Below, in pieces: positions 1 through 11,361 of a stretch of DNA of 64,000 bases. A model generated the notes under the pieces. That model was not told the origin of the DNA and did no database searches. It worked only from the letters and a program-made list of their open reading frames with translations. Position 1 is the first letter of the stretch. Each line of letters begins with the position of its first letter. Source of the DNA: Cryphonectria parasitica EP155 (lineage: Eukaryota > Ascomycota > Sordariomycetes > Diaporthales > Cryphonectriaceae); NCBI RefSeq assembly GCF_011745365.1, contig NW_024468915.1:1714653-1778652 (forward strand), in the 5' to 3' direction. Both the position numbers and the translations under genes were made by a program.

Positions 1-287
1 GGACGGGTCCCAAGAAAACGAGAGGTCGAAAACGCATTGTTGAAGGTGGGTTGGTCTGAAAATCCCAGGTCGTTGCGGCCAACTATTCCCCACCGACAGT
101 GTATGTGCTTTCCGAAATACCGCCAACCAAGGTGATGGCGTCCGCACACATAGCAACGGGCCGTCTAGGATGCTTGTACAAGCAAGGGAGAGGTAATAGT
201 ATGTATTGCCACTATGGGTGACGCCCACGCAGCACAAAAAAGATAGCAGAAACAACCAGCTCACCAACTCTGCAGTAGGGTCTAAAA

Positions 288-3040
288 TCACATCTCTTGG
301 CTTGATTCGGGTAGCAAGCCTTGGCCATCAGCCCCGAAGCAAGGCGCCCATTTCTTGGAGACCCGTTTCCCGCGCTCCCGCTCAGACTCCACCCGTTTGT
401 TCACCTTGTCATGCGTGCGGATGCGCCGGGACAGCGGCAGCGGCACTGAGAGCTCCCTCTCCCTCGAGACAATCTCGAAGGCTTTGAGGTCGGCCAGGAA
501 TCGGCGTAGCCTGAGACCAGTCTTCTCACGGATCCAAGCATCGAGATCCTCATCGCAGGCAGCACAGATCGCCATTTTCAAGCCAATAAGAATGTCCCTG
601 TCGTTGATGCCACTATCAGAGCCTTCTACAGCGTCCGAAGACGCAGTTCTCGTGGCCTGCGCTGCAATCAAAGTCGGGTGCTGCGAGTGAGGTGTGCTTG
701 ACGGTTTCGAGCTTGTGCCTTCCAAATCCGCGTAACCTGGTGTTGTCGCGGTATTAAGAGCTTCTATTTGGGATGCTTCTAGGTTCTGCTTCCTTTCGTA
801 TCGTCTGCTGTCCTCCATAGCATCCAGTTTCGAGACGACTGCATCCAAAGCTTTCTCAAAGGATGAGGATGACCCCGGAAGAGTGACATGCAATTGTGGC
901 GCTGGGTCTCTTTCAGGCTGCACCTCATTCTGCCTGGAAACCAGCTGCTTGGCATCCTCTGAAATAATCTCAGAATCGTCTCGAATGGCCGCGGGCGCAC
1001 AGTGAGGTGGTTTGGCAGTCAACCTGCGCCGCAGACCCGTTGCTTTGTGGTGATTGCCGTATGCAAAGTGCCCTGGCTGTTGGTGACAGCCTGCCGGGGA
1101 TTTATCCTCCTTCAATGGGAGATCCTTGGGCGGTGTTTCCGGTTTGCTTTCTTGTCCTGGCGGAGATGGTGGGGTTCTTCGCGGCTCTTGCGGAAACTCC
1201 CCGTGACTCGTCCAAGACTGAACAGATACAGTGGCTTTGGCTTTGGCTGCTTGCCTGTCGCCCGACAAGATTGACAACTCGTCTCGACATGGGGGACATG
1301 GGTAGTGGTCGTGTATTAGCACTCCAGCTGTGGGCCAGTCAGCCGTGTTTTCCATGTGACGACGCCCGCTTCTTGCAGGAATGGGCCGGCGCTCGATCGG
1401 CGGCTTTCTGGGCAAAGGTTTGTCCGTGAGAGTGCTTCTTGCACTGCATGCAGGTAACGGTAATGGCGTCTTCTGGAGGTCGGGCTGCTCCTGTGGCGTC
1501 TTGGATTTGGGAGCATCGAAGTACGAGTCCAGTCTTCCTAGTTTATCTTCCAGTGTCAAGAAGGGCTCGGCCGGCGTAGGGAGAGATGGATGAATGTGGC
1601 CTTTCGAGAATTTGCGATCGCTATGGGTCCTTGAAGAAGGCTGTCGTGGCTCCTTGCGGAACGACGGAAGCAAAGACCCGATGACGGGCCCTGAGTCTGA
1701 AAATGAGGCTTGTGGCTTCGGTCTCAAGTTCGACGGTCCACTTTCTTGTTTGTTGTTTATTTTCGGGAGTGTTGGTTCTTGAGAGACTGAGTCTTGATCC
1801 GATGGTGTCACGTTACTGCCATCAACCTGTGTGACTATCGTTTTCGCATCTCCCGCCTTGCTGATGCAATGTACCCCAAACTCTTGAATTCTGGGCATTT
1901 GCTCACGAGATGTCACGGCCAGCCCGGCAGCTTTGAATTGTTTATGGTAGGGAAGAAGGTCAATGAGGGTGTCCATGGTCGTTGGAGATTCGGAAACGGT
2001 GGGCGTGGAGGGAAGTATTTTCACCTGGCCACCAGCATTGGACACCATGGAGTACCTCTCTAGCTCCTTCGTGAATCGAGACAGGGATCGGCCTTGGTGG
2101 TGTCCTGATGGTGACGAAGCTGTAGTGGCACGAGACTTGGCCTTTGTTGTTGTTGAAACACAGGACAGACGATCCTGCTGCGACAGTGACCTTCGAACGG
2201 ATTCCTTAACGAGAGAATCCGGGATAGCGGACGATATCTGGTCTTTCCGAGGTCGTGAAGATGTCTGTTGGCGCTGCAAAATCCCTAAGGCGCCTGATTC
2301 GAGAGCGTCCTGTTGGTCCGCGTGCCTCCACTTTGAAGGCGCGCGAACTATATACCGGCCGTGTCTTCTGGTATTCTGAGGCGGAAGCTTGGAAGATTCC
2401 ATAGTGCTGCCATCTAGGGATCCGACGTGAGCGTACTCATCTTTACGCTGTGGTCTCAGCACTAGAGATCTGTGTGTCAGCACGATTGAGGAGCAACTCT
2501 AGCTTAGCTGGGGAGCGCACCGTGAGAGTCAGAGCCTTCAGGAACCTGCATCAAAGAGTACTTGGCATCTTCTCCCTCAGCAGTTGGCTTGACAAATTTG
2601 ACAGGGCGCTTAGGGTCAGAAGCCTGCTGAACAGGTGCGTTTCCTCGTTGTAAGCCCCCTCGGCGGCGGACTGGAGGAAGTGGCGCGGCATCCGGCCGCC
2701 GAGGTGTTTGCGAAGGGACCCAGTTCATACACACACCCGTATTCGAAGGGCTCTTGGGCACATGTAACGAAGTTCGAGTCATCGATGGGTGCAGGCTTGA
2801 CGGCGTTGAGGACCTCTGAAACGACACTCTGACCTTGCTATTTCTGTTGTTGACACGGTGCCGCGTGCCGACCAGTGCTTGTTGAGCTCGACGTAGTTTA
2901 GACATGCGTGGACTTAGGGGTCTCTTAAGGACGGCCTCGCCTGCTGTAGTGGATGGGCAGATAGGGGTAGTGACAGGGGCGAGTCTGATGTTTGGACGAC
3001 CTCGCGGGCTTCCTCTCCATGATAAGTTGAATGTAGGCAT
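288..3040 (-). CDS. Disordered fungal protein of unknown function
   Basis: I do not recognise a named family. The model has two exons, 2521-3040 and 288-2461, joined over a 59-nt intron (2462-2520) with a GTGCGC donor and a CTGAC branch site; the frames agree and give about 897 aa. The start at 3040 (MPTFNLSW) is the first ATG in the frame; the frame is open further upstream only from non-ATG codons. Nearly the whole protein is low complexity, rich in Ser, Pro, Lys and Gln. The only compact stretch is the last 110 residues, which contain a short predicted-helical segment with a conserved look (DAWIREKTGLRLRRFLADL) followed by an Arg/Lys-rich tail. A nuclear or scaffold role would be a guess. 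The alternative acceptor at 2470 breaks the frame, so I reject it. The 287 bases downstream hold nothing I can name. Confidence 0.6.
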
Positions 3041-4181
3041 CTTCCATACTCCAAAAAAGGGATCGAGCTGCGTAAATCGATCTGTGGGGATAGTTACCAA
3101 TGTTGTGAGGGATTAGGAGAGACTACGGCGTATAGAACCGGGTGAAGTCGAGGTGTGGAAGCTGGGCTCGTTGCTGTGAGGGCTAGAGATCCGCACCGAG
3201 CCTTCTCAGCCTGGATGAGAAGGCGATGACGGTGACCAGCGTCATGTAGGCAGGTGCCTCCAGGCAGTAGACATCATCACCTAACGTCTTTGATTCCCGG
3301 TGCCGAGTAGGTCTCTAATTGCCTCCGACCCTTCCTTAAAAGAAATTCGATGGCAGCAAAATCTCGCTTCTCGATCGCGATGTTCTTCTCGAACTCAGCT
3401 CTACAACTCAATCAGTCTTAGACCTTGTAGATCACCTAAAATCAAATATACCAACCTAGCAAAAGCCTCAAAATGCTTGCGAGTTGCCTGCAGGAGATGT
3501 TAGTGGTGTTGGATCGCAGCAGAGCTAGATCAACGCTCACCTCTGGCTTCTTGCGTGCTTCTCGAAGACAACCACGATACAATACCAACACTTCTCTCTG
3601 CAGCCCTGAGAGACGTGCCATTTTGACTGTTTCTTTTTACTGCGAAACGACTGTGGTGGAATGCGTCTGTACTGTCGACTTTGGTGTTGTTCTTCAGTGT
3701 AAGATGGCTTGTATGGGCTTGAAGTTGAGTTCTGGTTCAGAGAAGTTTTTTGGAGACGAGCCGAGAATCTTCAAGCAAATACTGGACGTCACTGCCGAGG
3801 CCGCCCCGTAGACCCCTGTAGATACCCCTGTACTCTTCCCGAGAACCCGCCCCCTCCCTACAAGGCCAGGGGGAACCACGTACTGGAACGGAAATCATAT
3901 ACAACCAAGAGAAAGAGAATTCTGGTCCCATTTTTAGTCACGGACATTCTCCAGCGTGATTCCTAACCGAGTACGTACAGCAATAGATTAGAAATTGTTC
4001 TCTCCATTCCCCTTGACTATGACATTGGAACAATCAATGACGCCTTAATTCTGCACTGTTTGTATAAAAACACAGCGCACATTTAGGAGTAAATAAGTTC
4101 AAGTCTATGTGTGAAATACACAAATTGATATGCTGTAGCTATTTCTGTCTGATTATGCAAAGACCCAAACATATACCAAGG

Positions 4182-4607
4182 TCAATGCACACAATTATTT
4201 TTGGGTCTTGTGACTTTGAGGCAACAATTGAAAGGAAACAAGCTGTCTGTTATCTTAAGTAGCGAAATAGGGCCTTGATAATCAGGACTTGAATCAATGA
4301 GATTGTTTACAAGGAGTTCAATTCGTGCTGGATGGCAGACTGCATGAAGAAAGAAAGCAATACCAAGACTTAGGATGTCATCTTCGTTACTGATATAGAA
4401 ATTGCTGGAGGACATTGCAGTCCTAGATACCTTCACATGCTTAAGGTAATTCATGGGGCTGACAATACATTTGCTAATTGTGGAAGTGAAAAAGGGGGCT
4501 GCCAAAGACTTGTTCGGGTTAAACCTCGATAACATCATTGGAGAGTGCAATTCAAATCCTTTGTTGAATAGTAAGAAAAGGTCATTGAAAGAGGTTTTAT
4601 CACCCAT
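4182..4607 (-). CDS. Orphan ORF in AT-rich DNA, possibly not a gene
   Basis: This ORF runs 141 codons from its ATG, and the frame stays open to 4700 if non-ATG codons are allowed. The translation is Ser/Asn/Phe/Leu-rich with AT-rich codons, unlike every other gene in the window. I recognise no domain. It could be a lineage-specific gene, a decayed transposon fragment altered by repeat-induced point mutation, or chance. I saw no splice partner and no terminal repeat. It is listed because it is the only long ORF in a stretch of unusual composition. Confidence 0.2.
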   Translation of the reverse strand: MGDKTSFNDLFLLFNKGFELHSPMMLSRFNPNKSLAAPFFTSTISKCIVSPMNYLKHVKVSRTAMSSSNFYISNEDDILSLGIAFFLHAVCHPARIELLVNNLIDSSPDYQGPISLLKITDSLFPFNCCLKVTRPKNNCVH

Positions 4608-4849
4608 ATTTGCACAGAATTCACTAATATTATCAGTGTGGCTGCTCAGAAGAGCTCTTGTGGCCACTGCAGGTGGGAAATTGGTGTGAAAGTTGGGCAC
4701 TAGGGGGTATGTGAATCCTTGATTGTCCTCCCATATTAAAACAACACTTTAAGGCAGGCATACTAAATTAATGTGAGTGAAGCTATTCACTCTGAGATTG
4801 CTGTACAATCCATGAAATCTATGTGAACGATAGTGGAGGACCAGCCATC

Positions 4850-4857
4850 TATATAAC
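4850..4857 (+). promoter_or_regulatory. TATA-like box upstream of the secreted-protein gene
   Basis: TATATAAC lies 164 nt upstream of the ATG at 5021, followed by a leader rich in TC and CAAC. Most fungal promoters lack such a clear TATA element; when present it often marks strongly regulated genes. Its role here is inferred. Confidence 0.4.
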
Positions 4858-5020
4858 GAAGCTCGGATTCTGGCCCATCCGGATCGATTTGACAAGTTCT
4901 TTTCTCAACCAAACACATCAAGTCCAGGATCGATCAACACTTTCTTGACTCCTTGTTTGCAACAATATCCACAGATATCCATCATCCTCTTTTGTTCTGA
5001 CCATACCCAAAGATTTCATC

Positions 5021-5936
5021 ATGGCGCCCAGCTTCTTCGAGATCATCACGATGGTCATCTACGGTGGCCTTCTGGCCCACGCGGTACGTATTCGCTCCAC
5101 CTAGACACGCAGGACAACTAAGATCCTCAGGCTGACCAGAATCCAGGCTCCTGCCATGGTTCCTGGCAATGATGTTCTCGTCGCTGGCGACAAGACCTAC
5201 GGCATTGTTGATATCAACTGGAACTTCCTGATCAACAACACCGATGTCCCCTAGTAAACTCCCCTCTCCTCACCTTTCAGAATCCCAATTGGCTTGGATA
5301 ATACTAGACAGCTGACACAACACTACAGCAACCTCTCCGTGACCGGTACCATCCAGGACGTCTTTGCCAGCATCCAGCAGGCCGACCCCGACACTGCCAC
5401 CTCCATCCAGGAGCATATTGAAGCCAAGATGAACACCACGCAGTCCGTGGCTGACATCAACCTCTCCTCCTCCCCCGCCGAGGAGACGGGCGACATCCCC
5501 ACGAACTACTACTGCAACGTCCCCGGCTGGAGCCAGTGCTCCATCAGCTCCGTCTTCACCGGCATGTACTACCTTGACGGCATCAGCGGTCACCCCACCA
5601 ACGGCCCCGGCCCTGGAAACTGCGGACGCGTTTCCTGCTCCTACGATGCGGCCATCTGGTGGTGCAATGATGTGAGTATATCTCTTTGTCACGTTCTCAC
5701 AACCCCCTCCCCCCTCTTCGATCAGCACCGTGTCAATTTACAGATGGTGGAGTGACGCTGACTCAAGATCAAAATCGTAGAACTCGGTTTCTAAGACCCT
5801 TGACTACTTCGGCATGATCTCAGGCGGCGTCGCTGATGTCCTCAAGCACTGTGAGGACTCCCTGGCAAGCAAGGTGAAGGGTCAGCAGTTCTTTAACGAT
5901 GGATGGAACGTCATCGTCCGAGAGCAGTCCTGCTAG
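5021..5936 (+). CDS. Cysteine-rich small secreted protein (candidate effector-like)
   Basis: Four exons (5021-5083, 5147-5253, 5329-5671, 5781-5936) encode 222 aa. Residues 1-21 form a plausible signal peptide: hydrophobic core ITMVIYGGLL, then AHA before the first splice site. The mature part has seven Cys, all in the C-terminal half, and a tight block NCGRVSCSY followed by IWWCND. The second intron begins inside the codon after VP; reading through it gives an immediate TAG, so the splice is required. The last intron uses the acceptor at 5780; using an earlier acceptor at about 5742 would end the protein after four codons and lose two Cys. I believe related uncharacterised secreted proteins exist in other ascomycetes, but I cannot name a family. 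Action outside the cell (host, competitor or wall) is inferred only from the signal peptide and Cys content. Confidence 0.7.
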
Positions 5937-6569
5937 ATGACTTCCAGTGACCAGCATGAGTCCTTCTTCTTTCCCAGGCTTTGTAACCCTTGATCCAGAT
6001 ACTCTACTGAGCCTCGCCACACGAGAGCTTGTGCATGAGGAGTTTCTGGCTGGATTCATCTGGTGCTGAACTTACTGGTGACGTATTGATTGATTGTGTG
6101 TCTTTCTCGCAAGCTTAGGAATACGAAAGAAGAGTGGAAATGGGTAGCACTAGCGTTACAGACTGATGTCGATAGGTCTGACTAGAGAGAGCTTGAGGAC
6201 AACCTCCCAATGGAAACATGATGTTCCTTTTTTACATAATAAACTCCCAAGATGTGTAGAAGTGGTGATTTCGTGCTGCAGTGTTCTGGTCTCAAGATCC
6301 TTTACTATGATCACCCCTTGCCGTGAGGGACAAGATTTCCCGGCAAGCGTTGCGCAACAGTGTGACCCGCTGCCCATTGCGACAGAACTCCACCACTCAG
6401 GCAATTGCCGCTGCGCAATCGCTCCCGGCTGCAGACTGTCGAGATTATCAGAAAGAACACCGCAACCAATTCGCCATCCCCTTTCTGTTTTCGGAGACGT
6501 ATGTAACTCCACGCTCGTCTGTCCTGGACAGCAAAAGTTCGCTGTGTGAAGCTTGAATTCTTGTGGAAA
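5937..6569. other. Intergenic region, secreted protein to FAH-family gene
   Basis: These 633 bp hold the 3' flank of the secreted-protein gene and the promoter and leader of the FAH-family gene. Several ORFs occur on both strands, but none resembles a known protein and none has credible splice partners. Confidence 0.5.
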
Positions 6570-7671
6570 ATGCCTGCCTTCTCGGTGAGTACCCCGCATA
6601 GCAGCCACCAACACAACCGTATGCTGCACCCGAGTTAGAGAGCTGGGGGTGTTGACATCATCGACAGCGTCTGGTTCGCTTCCTCGCCAAGGACGGCCGC
6701 ACTTACTACGGCGATGCTATTCTGCCTAGGGGCGTCACAGACATAGGGAAAGCAAAGCAGGCCTATATCATCGCCGGTGATGTCCTCGGCAATCACGATG
6801 TGACGGAGGATGTCGCCGATATTCGTCTGCTTCTGAGCCCGCTCGCGCCAGAGCACGTCGGGACTGTGAGGTGCCTGGGCTTGAACTATGCACAGCACGC
6901 CAAGGAGGTTCGTTCATTCTTTGTTCCGCTCTCATGGTGAGCGGATGGGTGGAGGCTTACCGACTTCCTTCTGCAGACAAATATGCCCATCCCCAAGTAT
7001 CCCGTGCTGTTCTACAAGCCAGTAACAGCGCTGGGGGGACCGTTTGATCCGATCCCGGTGCATGCGATGGCTCAGGAAGGCGAGGGTCTTGACTACGAGT
7101 GTGAGCTTGTGGCCATCATCGGCAAGAGGTGTTCCGACGTGCCCGAGTCCAAGGCTCTCGACTATGTGCTTGGGTACTCGGTTGGCAATGATGTCTCTCA
7201 TCGGGACTGGCAGATCAACAAGGGCGGTAGCCAGTGGTCATTGGGCAAGGGTTTTGATGGCTGGGCCCCGTTTGGCCCCGGCATTGTTTCGAGCGCGCTG
7301 ATCAAGGACCCTCAGAAGCTGAGCATCTCGACGGTGCTGAACGGCAAGACGATGCAGGTGAGAAAGCATCAATTGCAGGCGAACACGTGGCTGAGTTTTT
7401 GCGCATGTGCGAGGTTGACTGACGACTTCTTTTCCAGGACTCTAACACATCAGACATGATTTTCGGTCTTGCTAAGACGATTGCATTCCTGAGCCGAGGG
7501 ACCACGCTGCTCCCAGGAGATGTCATATTCACGGGTACGCCTCAGGGCGTGGGTGTAGGACGAAGTCCTCCAGTGTGGCTGAAGGATGGAGATGTCTGCG
7601 AGGTGAGCCTTGAGGGTGTGGGGACCTGCGTCAACAAGGTCGAGTTCGGTAGCCCAACATCGAAGCTGTAA
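6570..7671 (+). CDS. Fumarylacetoacetate hydrolase (FAH) family protein
   Basis: Four exons (6570-6584, 6668-6907, 6977-7357, 7438-7671) give 289 aa, the usual size of single-domain FAH proteins (FAHD1/FAHD2 and bacterial HpcE/YcgM types). The first coding exon is only 15 nt (MPAFS). Hallmarks in order are a G-x-NY motif (CLGLNYAQHAKE), PVLFYKP, the metal-binding acidic pair in the YECELV segment, the third acidic ligand region GNDVSHRDWQ, and the C-terminal PGDVIFTGTPQGVG loop. Enzymes of this family hydrolyse, decarboxylate or tautomerise oxo-acids through a Mg/Mn centre; the exact substrate cannot be read from sequence. It is not the longer true fumarylacetoacetase of tyrosine breakdown. 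No catabolic cluster surrounds it, so a general metabolite-repair or aromatic-catabolism role is inferred. Confidence 0.9.
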
Positions 7672-8449
7672 AACAGACGTGTGAACTCAGTCGATATCAA
7701 GCTCCAGAGCCTTACCATGTCAAGTATTAGTCTGCTGTGTCTTTCTTATCGTTCTAAAAATGCACTTAGAGTCGTGATTCTAAGGCTAGTCTCGGCTATG
7801 CTTGACGATGTGGAGTCAGAGGAGAAAGTCCAGTGAATGATACATGGCCACGGTTTTAAGCATCTCTTTTTGTTGCTAGCCACAATATAAACCAGGTCAG
7901 TCTGCCTCGGCTGTGGATCGTGATTGCATTTGTGTGCCCCAGTATTGAGAGCTAAAACTCAAAGTTGGAAGATGTTTGGATGCTGCGGTCGCGCGATAAG
8001 CCAAGTACGGGGGCAGTGCTGACCACTTGCAGCGCCCCTTCCACTTATGCAACTTGGTCGGCTGATATGTCCACCTCAAGCACCAGAACTCACTAAAGAT
8101 ATTGAGGAGACTGACATTTGACTAAACCTATTTTTCTCTCTGGAGGAACTGTCAGGACGCTCCGTATAAGTTGGGTTTGGCAGCATCTTTTCCTATATCC
8201 CTTCCCCTTCATCACCTTCCACACCCTAATTTCCTTGAAGTTCGCCTCTCCCTCTCTCCCTCTTTCCCTCTTTCTCTCTGTGATATTCTCACAACTGCAA
8301 ACTATTAACATGACGTTTTATCTTCCATGGTGCCATAGCCTACTATTCGTTACTCTGCTTTCGTTCTTGTCCTATTAAACCATCAGACAACACATGACTT
8401 GGAACCCTAAGAGACTTACGCGCAAGGAAACGAGATACTTGGGAGGAAC
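7672..8449. other. Intergenic region with a pyrimidine-rich tract
   Basis: These 778 bp separate the FAH-family gene from the RBR ligase. A CT-rich run at about 8240-8280 (CCTCTCTCCCTC pattern) on the coding strand is typical of fungal core promoters near transcription starts. I see nothing else. Confidence 0.5.
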
Positions 8450-10805
8450 ATGGCCGAAACAAAAGGCCGCCCTAATTACGATCTTTCCTCGTTCTTGACC
8501 TTCACTCTTCCAAAAGTCGAGCAAGATGCAAATTCTGCAGAACTATCAGCGGTGCCGCCAAAAGGAGAGCCTATCCAGGATTCTGACAAGCAGCAGGAAA
8601 GCCAGAGCCCAGACTCCGTACCTCCAGCGAACGTAGAAAGCGAAGATCTAATAGACTTGGCAAAGTACGGGCCGCCGGATGCCTTGGTCAGGCTCAACCA
8701 GGTCGTCCCTTCACAAGTCAAGGCAGTCATCGACAGCTCCATCGACAATATCCGCGCCCAAGTTGCTGCAGAGACGGAACTGCACAGGCAACAGAAAGAA
8801 CAAGAGGAGAGGCGGAAGATCGAAGAGAAAGCCTCGCAATCTGTGGACGAGAGTAAAATTTCTGAAACGAACCAAGTAGGACCAGATGATACACCGGTCT
8901 CAAATGCTACTTCGATACACTCCGATTCTGAAAGCTTTTGCACCGCATCCGAAGGGCGAACCATGTCTCTTGATTCGACTTCAGAGGCTGAGACCGAGGC
9001 TGTCAGCCTGGGAGCAGCAACGGAGCAGACCGGTCTGGGCGCAGGCAGCATGGGCAGGCCCAAGTCATCGTCAACATTGGGGCTGCCCCCAAGAAGACGA
9101 GATCTTCTCAAGGCTGTGTTGCAGAAAATTGGCGATACCGACACTCGACGTCGTGTCCTTCATCGGTCTACCGGAGCCCTGCGCCAGTCGGAGGCCCAGT
9201 TAAGAGCAAAATTTAGGCACGCAAGAGAAACTCTACAGCGTCAGGGCGTGGAGTCTAGGTAAGAAGCATTCCTCGAGGCGGCTCGGCCTCGATTATGTAG
9301 CTCTTTGTCACTGCTGGATACTCGCTAACCAGACCAGTGAGTGTATCTCCTGCTTCGATGACTTCGCCCCCAAGAACATGGTTCAACTTCAGTGCCACAA
9401 TTACTGCAAGCCATGCTTCGAAAATCTAATAGCGCACTCGATCGAGACTGAAGCGCAATGGCCCCCCAAATGCTGTCTCAATCCCATTGATCACAAAAAA
9501 TGTCTCAGACACATCTCGGGAAAACTCGAGCAGCAGTATACAAAGAAACGCTTGGAGTATTCAACACCAATCGACAAACGATATTACTGTCCAATTCCAG
9601 ACTGTGGCGTTTTCGTTCCCGTGGAGAATTCAGATGCGGCCTATGGCCGAGCCACATGCTCCTGGGGCCATGTGACGTGCGTCAACTGCCGTCAACAGGC
9701 ACACGATGATGCAACCCAGTGTGTCAAGAATCAAGACATGAAGCTTGTCCAGAGACTTGCGCAGGAGCAAGGCTGGAAACAATGCTATCGATGTCACACA
9801 ATGGTGGAACACAGGACCGCCTGCCGTCATATTACATGCAGATGTGGCGCCGAGTTCTGTTATGTGTGCGGTAAAGTCTGGTACACGTGTGGCTGCACGG
9901 GCGAACAGCTAGAACGAATCAAGGCGCGGGCCATAGCGAACGACACCAGGCGCAAGGAGCAGGAGGAGCGCCAGAAGAGGGAGATGCAGGAACTCCATCG
10001 GGCTCTGGAAGCCATTGCGCAGATGCAGGCTGTAGAAGCCGAAAAACGCAAGAGGATCCGCTTGGCGAAGGAGGAACAACGCAAGAGACAAGTTAGGCGG
10101 ACATATGCTGAGGCTAGTATGAAGCTTGATGAGGTCAATGATTTACAGAAAGCTTTGCTCGATAACCAACACCGGCGAGACCAAGACCGTCTGTCATTGA
10201 GAATCCTTGTTGCCATGGATGGCCTGGAACTCAAGCATGAAGCCAGACTAGGCCATCTGCGAGCGTCATCAAAGGCCAAGATGGAGGAGAAAGAAAAGGG
10301 ATGGGAGCTGGACTGGCAGGAGCGCATTGCCCGTGAAAAAAAGGCCGAGGGTCATTACGAAAAGCAGCTGATGGAGTGGGCCAAGTCCGTCAAGAACGGC
10401 GAGCGCCGTAAGGATGAGCTACTCGAGGCTCATAGGAACAAGCACGCAAAGGGTCGGGATATCTACACAAGCAGGCGAGAGGATGAGCTGGAGAGATTCC
10501 GCTGGGTGCTTGAAGAGGAGGTAGCTATCGAACAAGAGCTCATGGATTCAAAGAAGGCGAGGATCAAGGCGTCATTCAACATTCAGGAGCGCGAGCTGCG
10601 GGTCAAGGTCGGATCCGAACTCCGCTGGCGCGAGCTGATCGCCTCGGAAAGGATCAGGCTTCTCCATAAGCTCAAGGAAGACGACCTTGCAGACGAGATC
10701 GTCGACGATGCTGATGACCGATGGGGTTCGTTTATAGTCAAGGAAGAGGTCGAGGAAGCTGGTCCCTCTCGCTTGAAGTCTCCGAAGAAACATGCCAAGG
10801 GCTAG
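8450..10805 (+). CDS. RBR (RING-IBR-RING2) E3 ubiquitin ligase with coiled-coil tail
   Basis: Two exons (8450-9258 and 9338-10805; 79-nt intron, branch GCTAACC) give 758 aa. Residues 1-270 are acidic and disordered. RING1 starts exactly at the splice junction (CISCFDDF, then CHNYCKPCF). An IBR follows (CPIPDCG, then CSWGHVTCVNC), then RING2 (CYRCHTMVEH, then ACRHITCRCGAEFCYVCG). The Cys of TAC in RING2 aligns with the catalytic cysteine that accepts ubiquitin in RBR ligases, and the zinc ligands look intact, so the enzyme is probably active. The C-terminal 280 residues are a highly charged predicted coiled coil rich in Lys, Glu and Arg, likely for self-association or substrate binding. Filamentous fungi have several lineage-specific RBR ligases; I cannot assign this one to a named orthologue such as parkin or ariadne. 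Its target is unknown. Confidence 0.9.
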
Positions 10806-11361
10806 ATGACTTCGCCGGCTGTCGCGGATGATGAAGCAGGGCTATCCCCACGAAGACAAGCCACTCATCATAGAGAACCGACTCCTCCGCCGTGGAATCC
10901 TCTCCCGCTGTCATCGGCCCTGCATGCTGCATGGGATAGAACTCAGGATGTGTCATGGATGCGGACAGATGACAGGAAAAGGCTTGAGGCGACACCTCGG
11001 AGCCATATCCTCAAAAGGCGTACGATGCCACCACCTTCCCTGCTCCCGAGATTGCCACCGCGGATGCCAGCTGCACCGACATTGCAGGCACAACTGGTCA
11101 CGCCTATGTTCCCACACCGATGATGTAGTCACCCTTTCAACTCACAGGCTGATGCTCGAGCCACGAGTTGTAAGCTGACATCGACACTCTTTCATATGTT
11201 TCTTTGACGGGACATTTGGACGGCAGTACGCAGCCCTAGGGCTGGCTCCGTTCCTCGATTTTGCCGTCAATCTTTCCATCTACAAATTTTGCTCGGCGTG
11301 TTTTGCAAGCTGAAAGATATAACCCACTTTCGATAGGTGGTTCTTTCTCCCTCGCCTTGAC
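10806..11361. other. Intergenic region between convergent genes
   Basis: These 556 bp hold the 3' flanks of the RBR ligase and palC. Short ORFs are present on both strands without recognisable content. Confidence 0.6.

Larger units (their letters stand above)
3041..5020. other. Intergenic region with an AT-rich segment
   Basis: About 2 kb lie between the divergently transcribed disordered protein and the secreted protein. The first part has ordinary composition. From about 3960 to 4800 the sequence becomes clearly AT-rich, unlike its surroundings, and it contains the minus-strand ORF described separately. I see no tRNA, terminal repeats or transposase motif. Confidence 0.6.

Noticed and set aside
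2462..2520. Acceptor at 2470 for the first gene
   Set aside because: The CACAG acceptor gives a frame that meets a stop after two codons; the CTAG acceptor at 2462 keeps the frame open.
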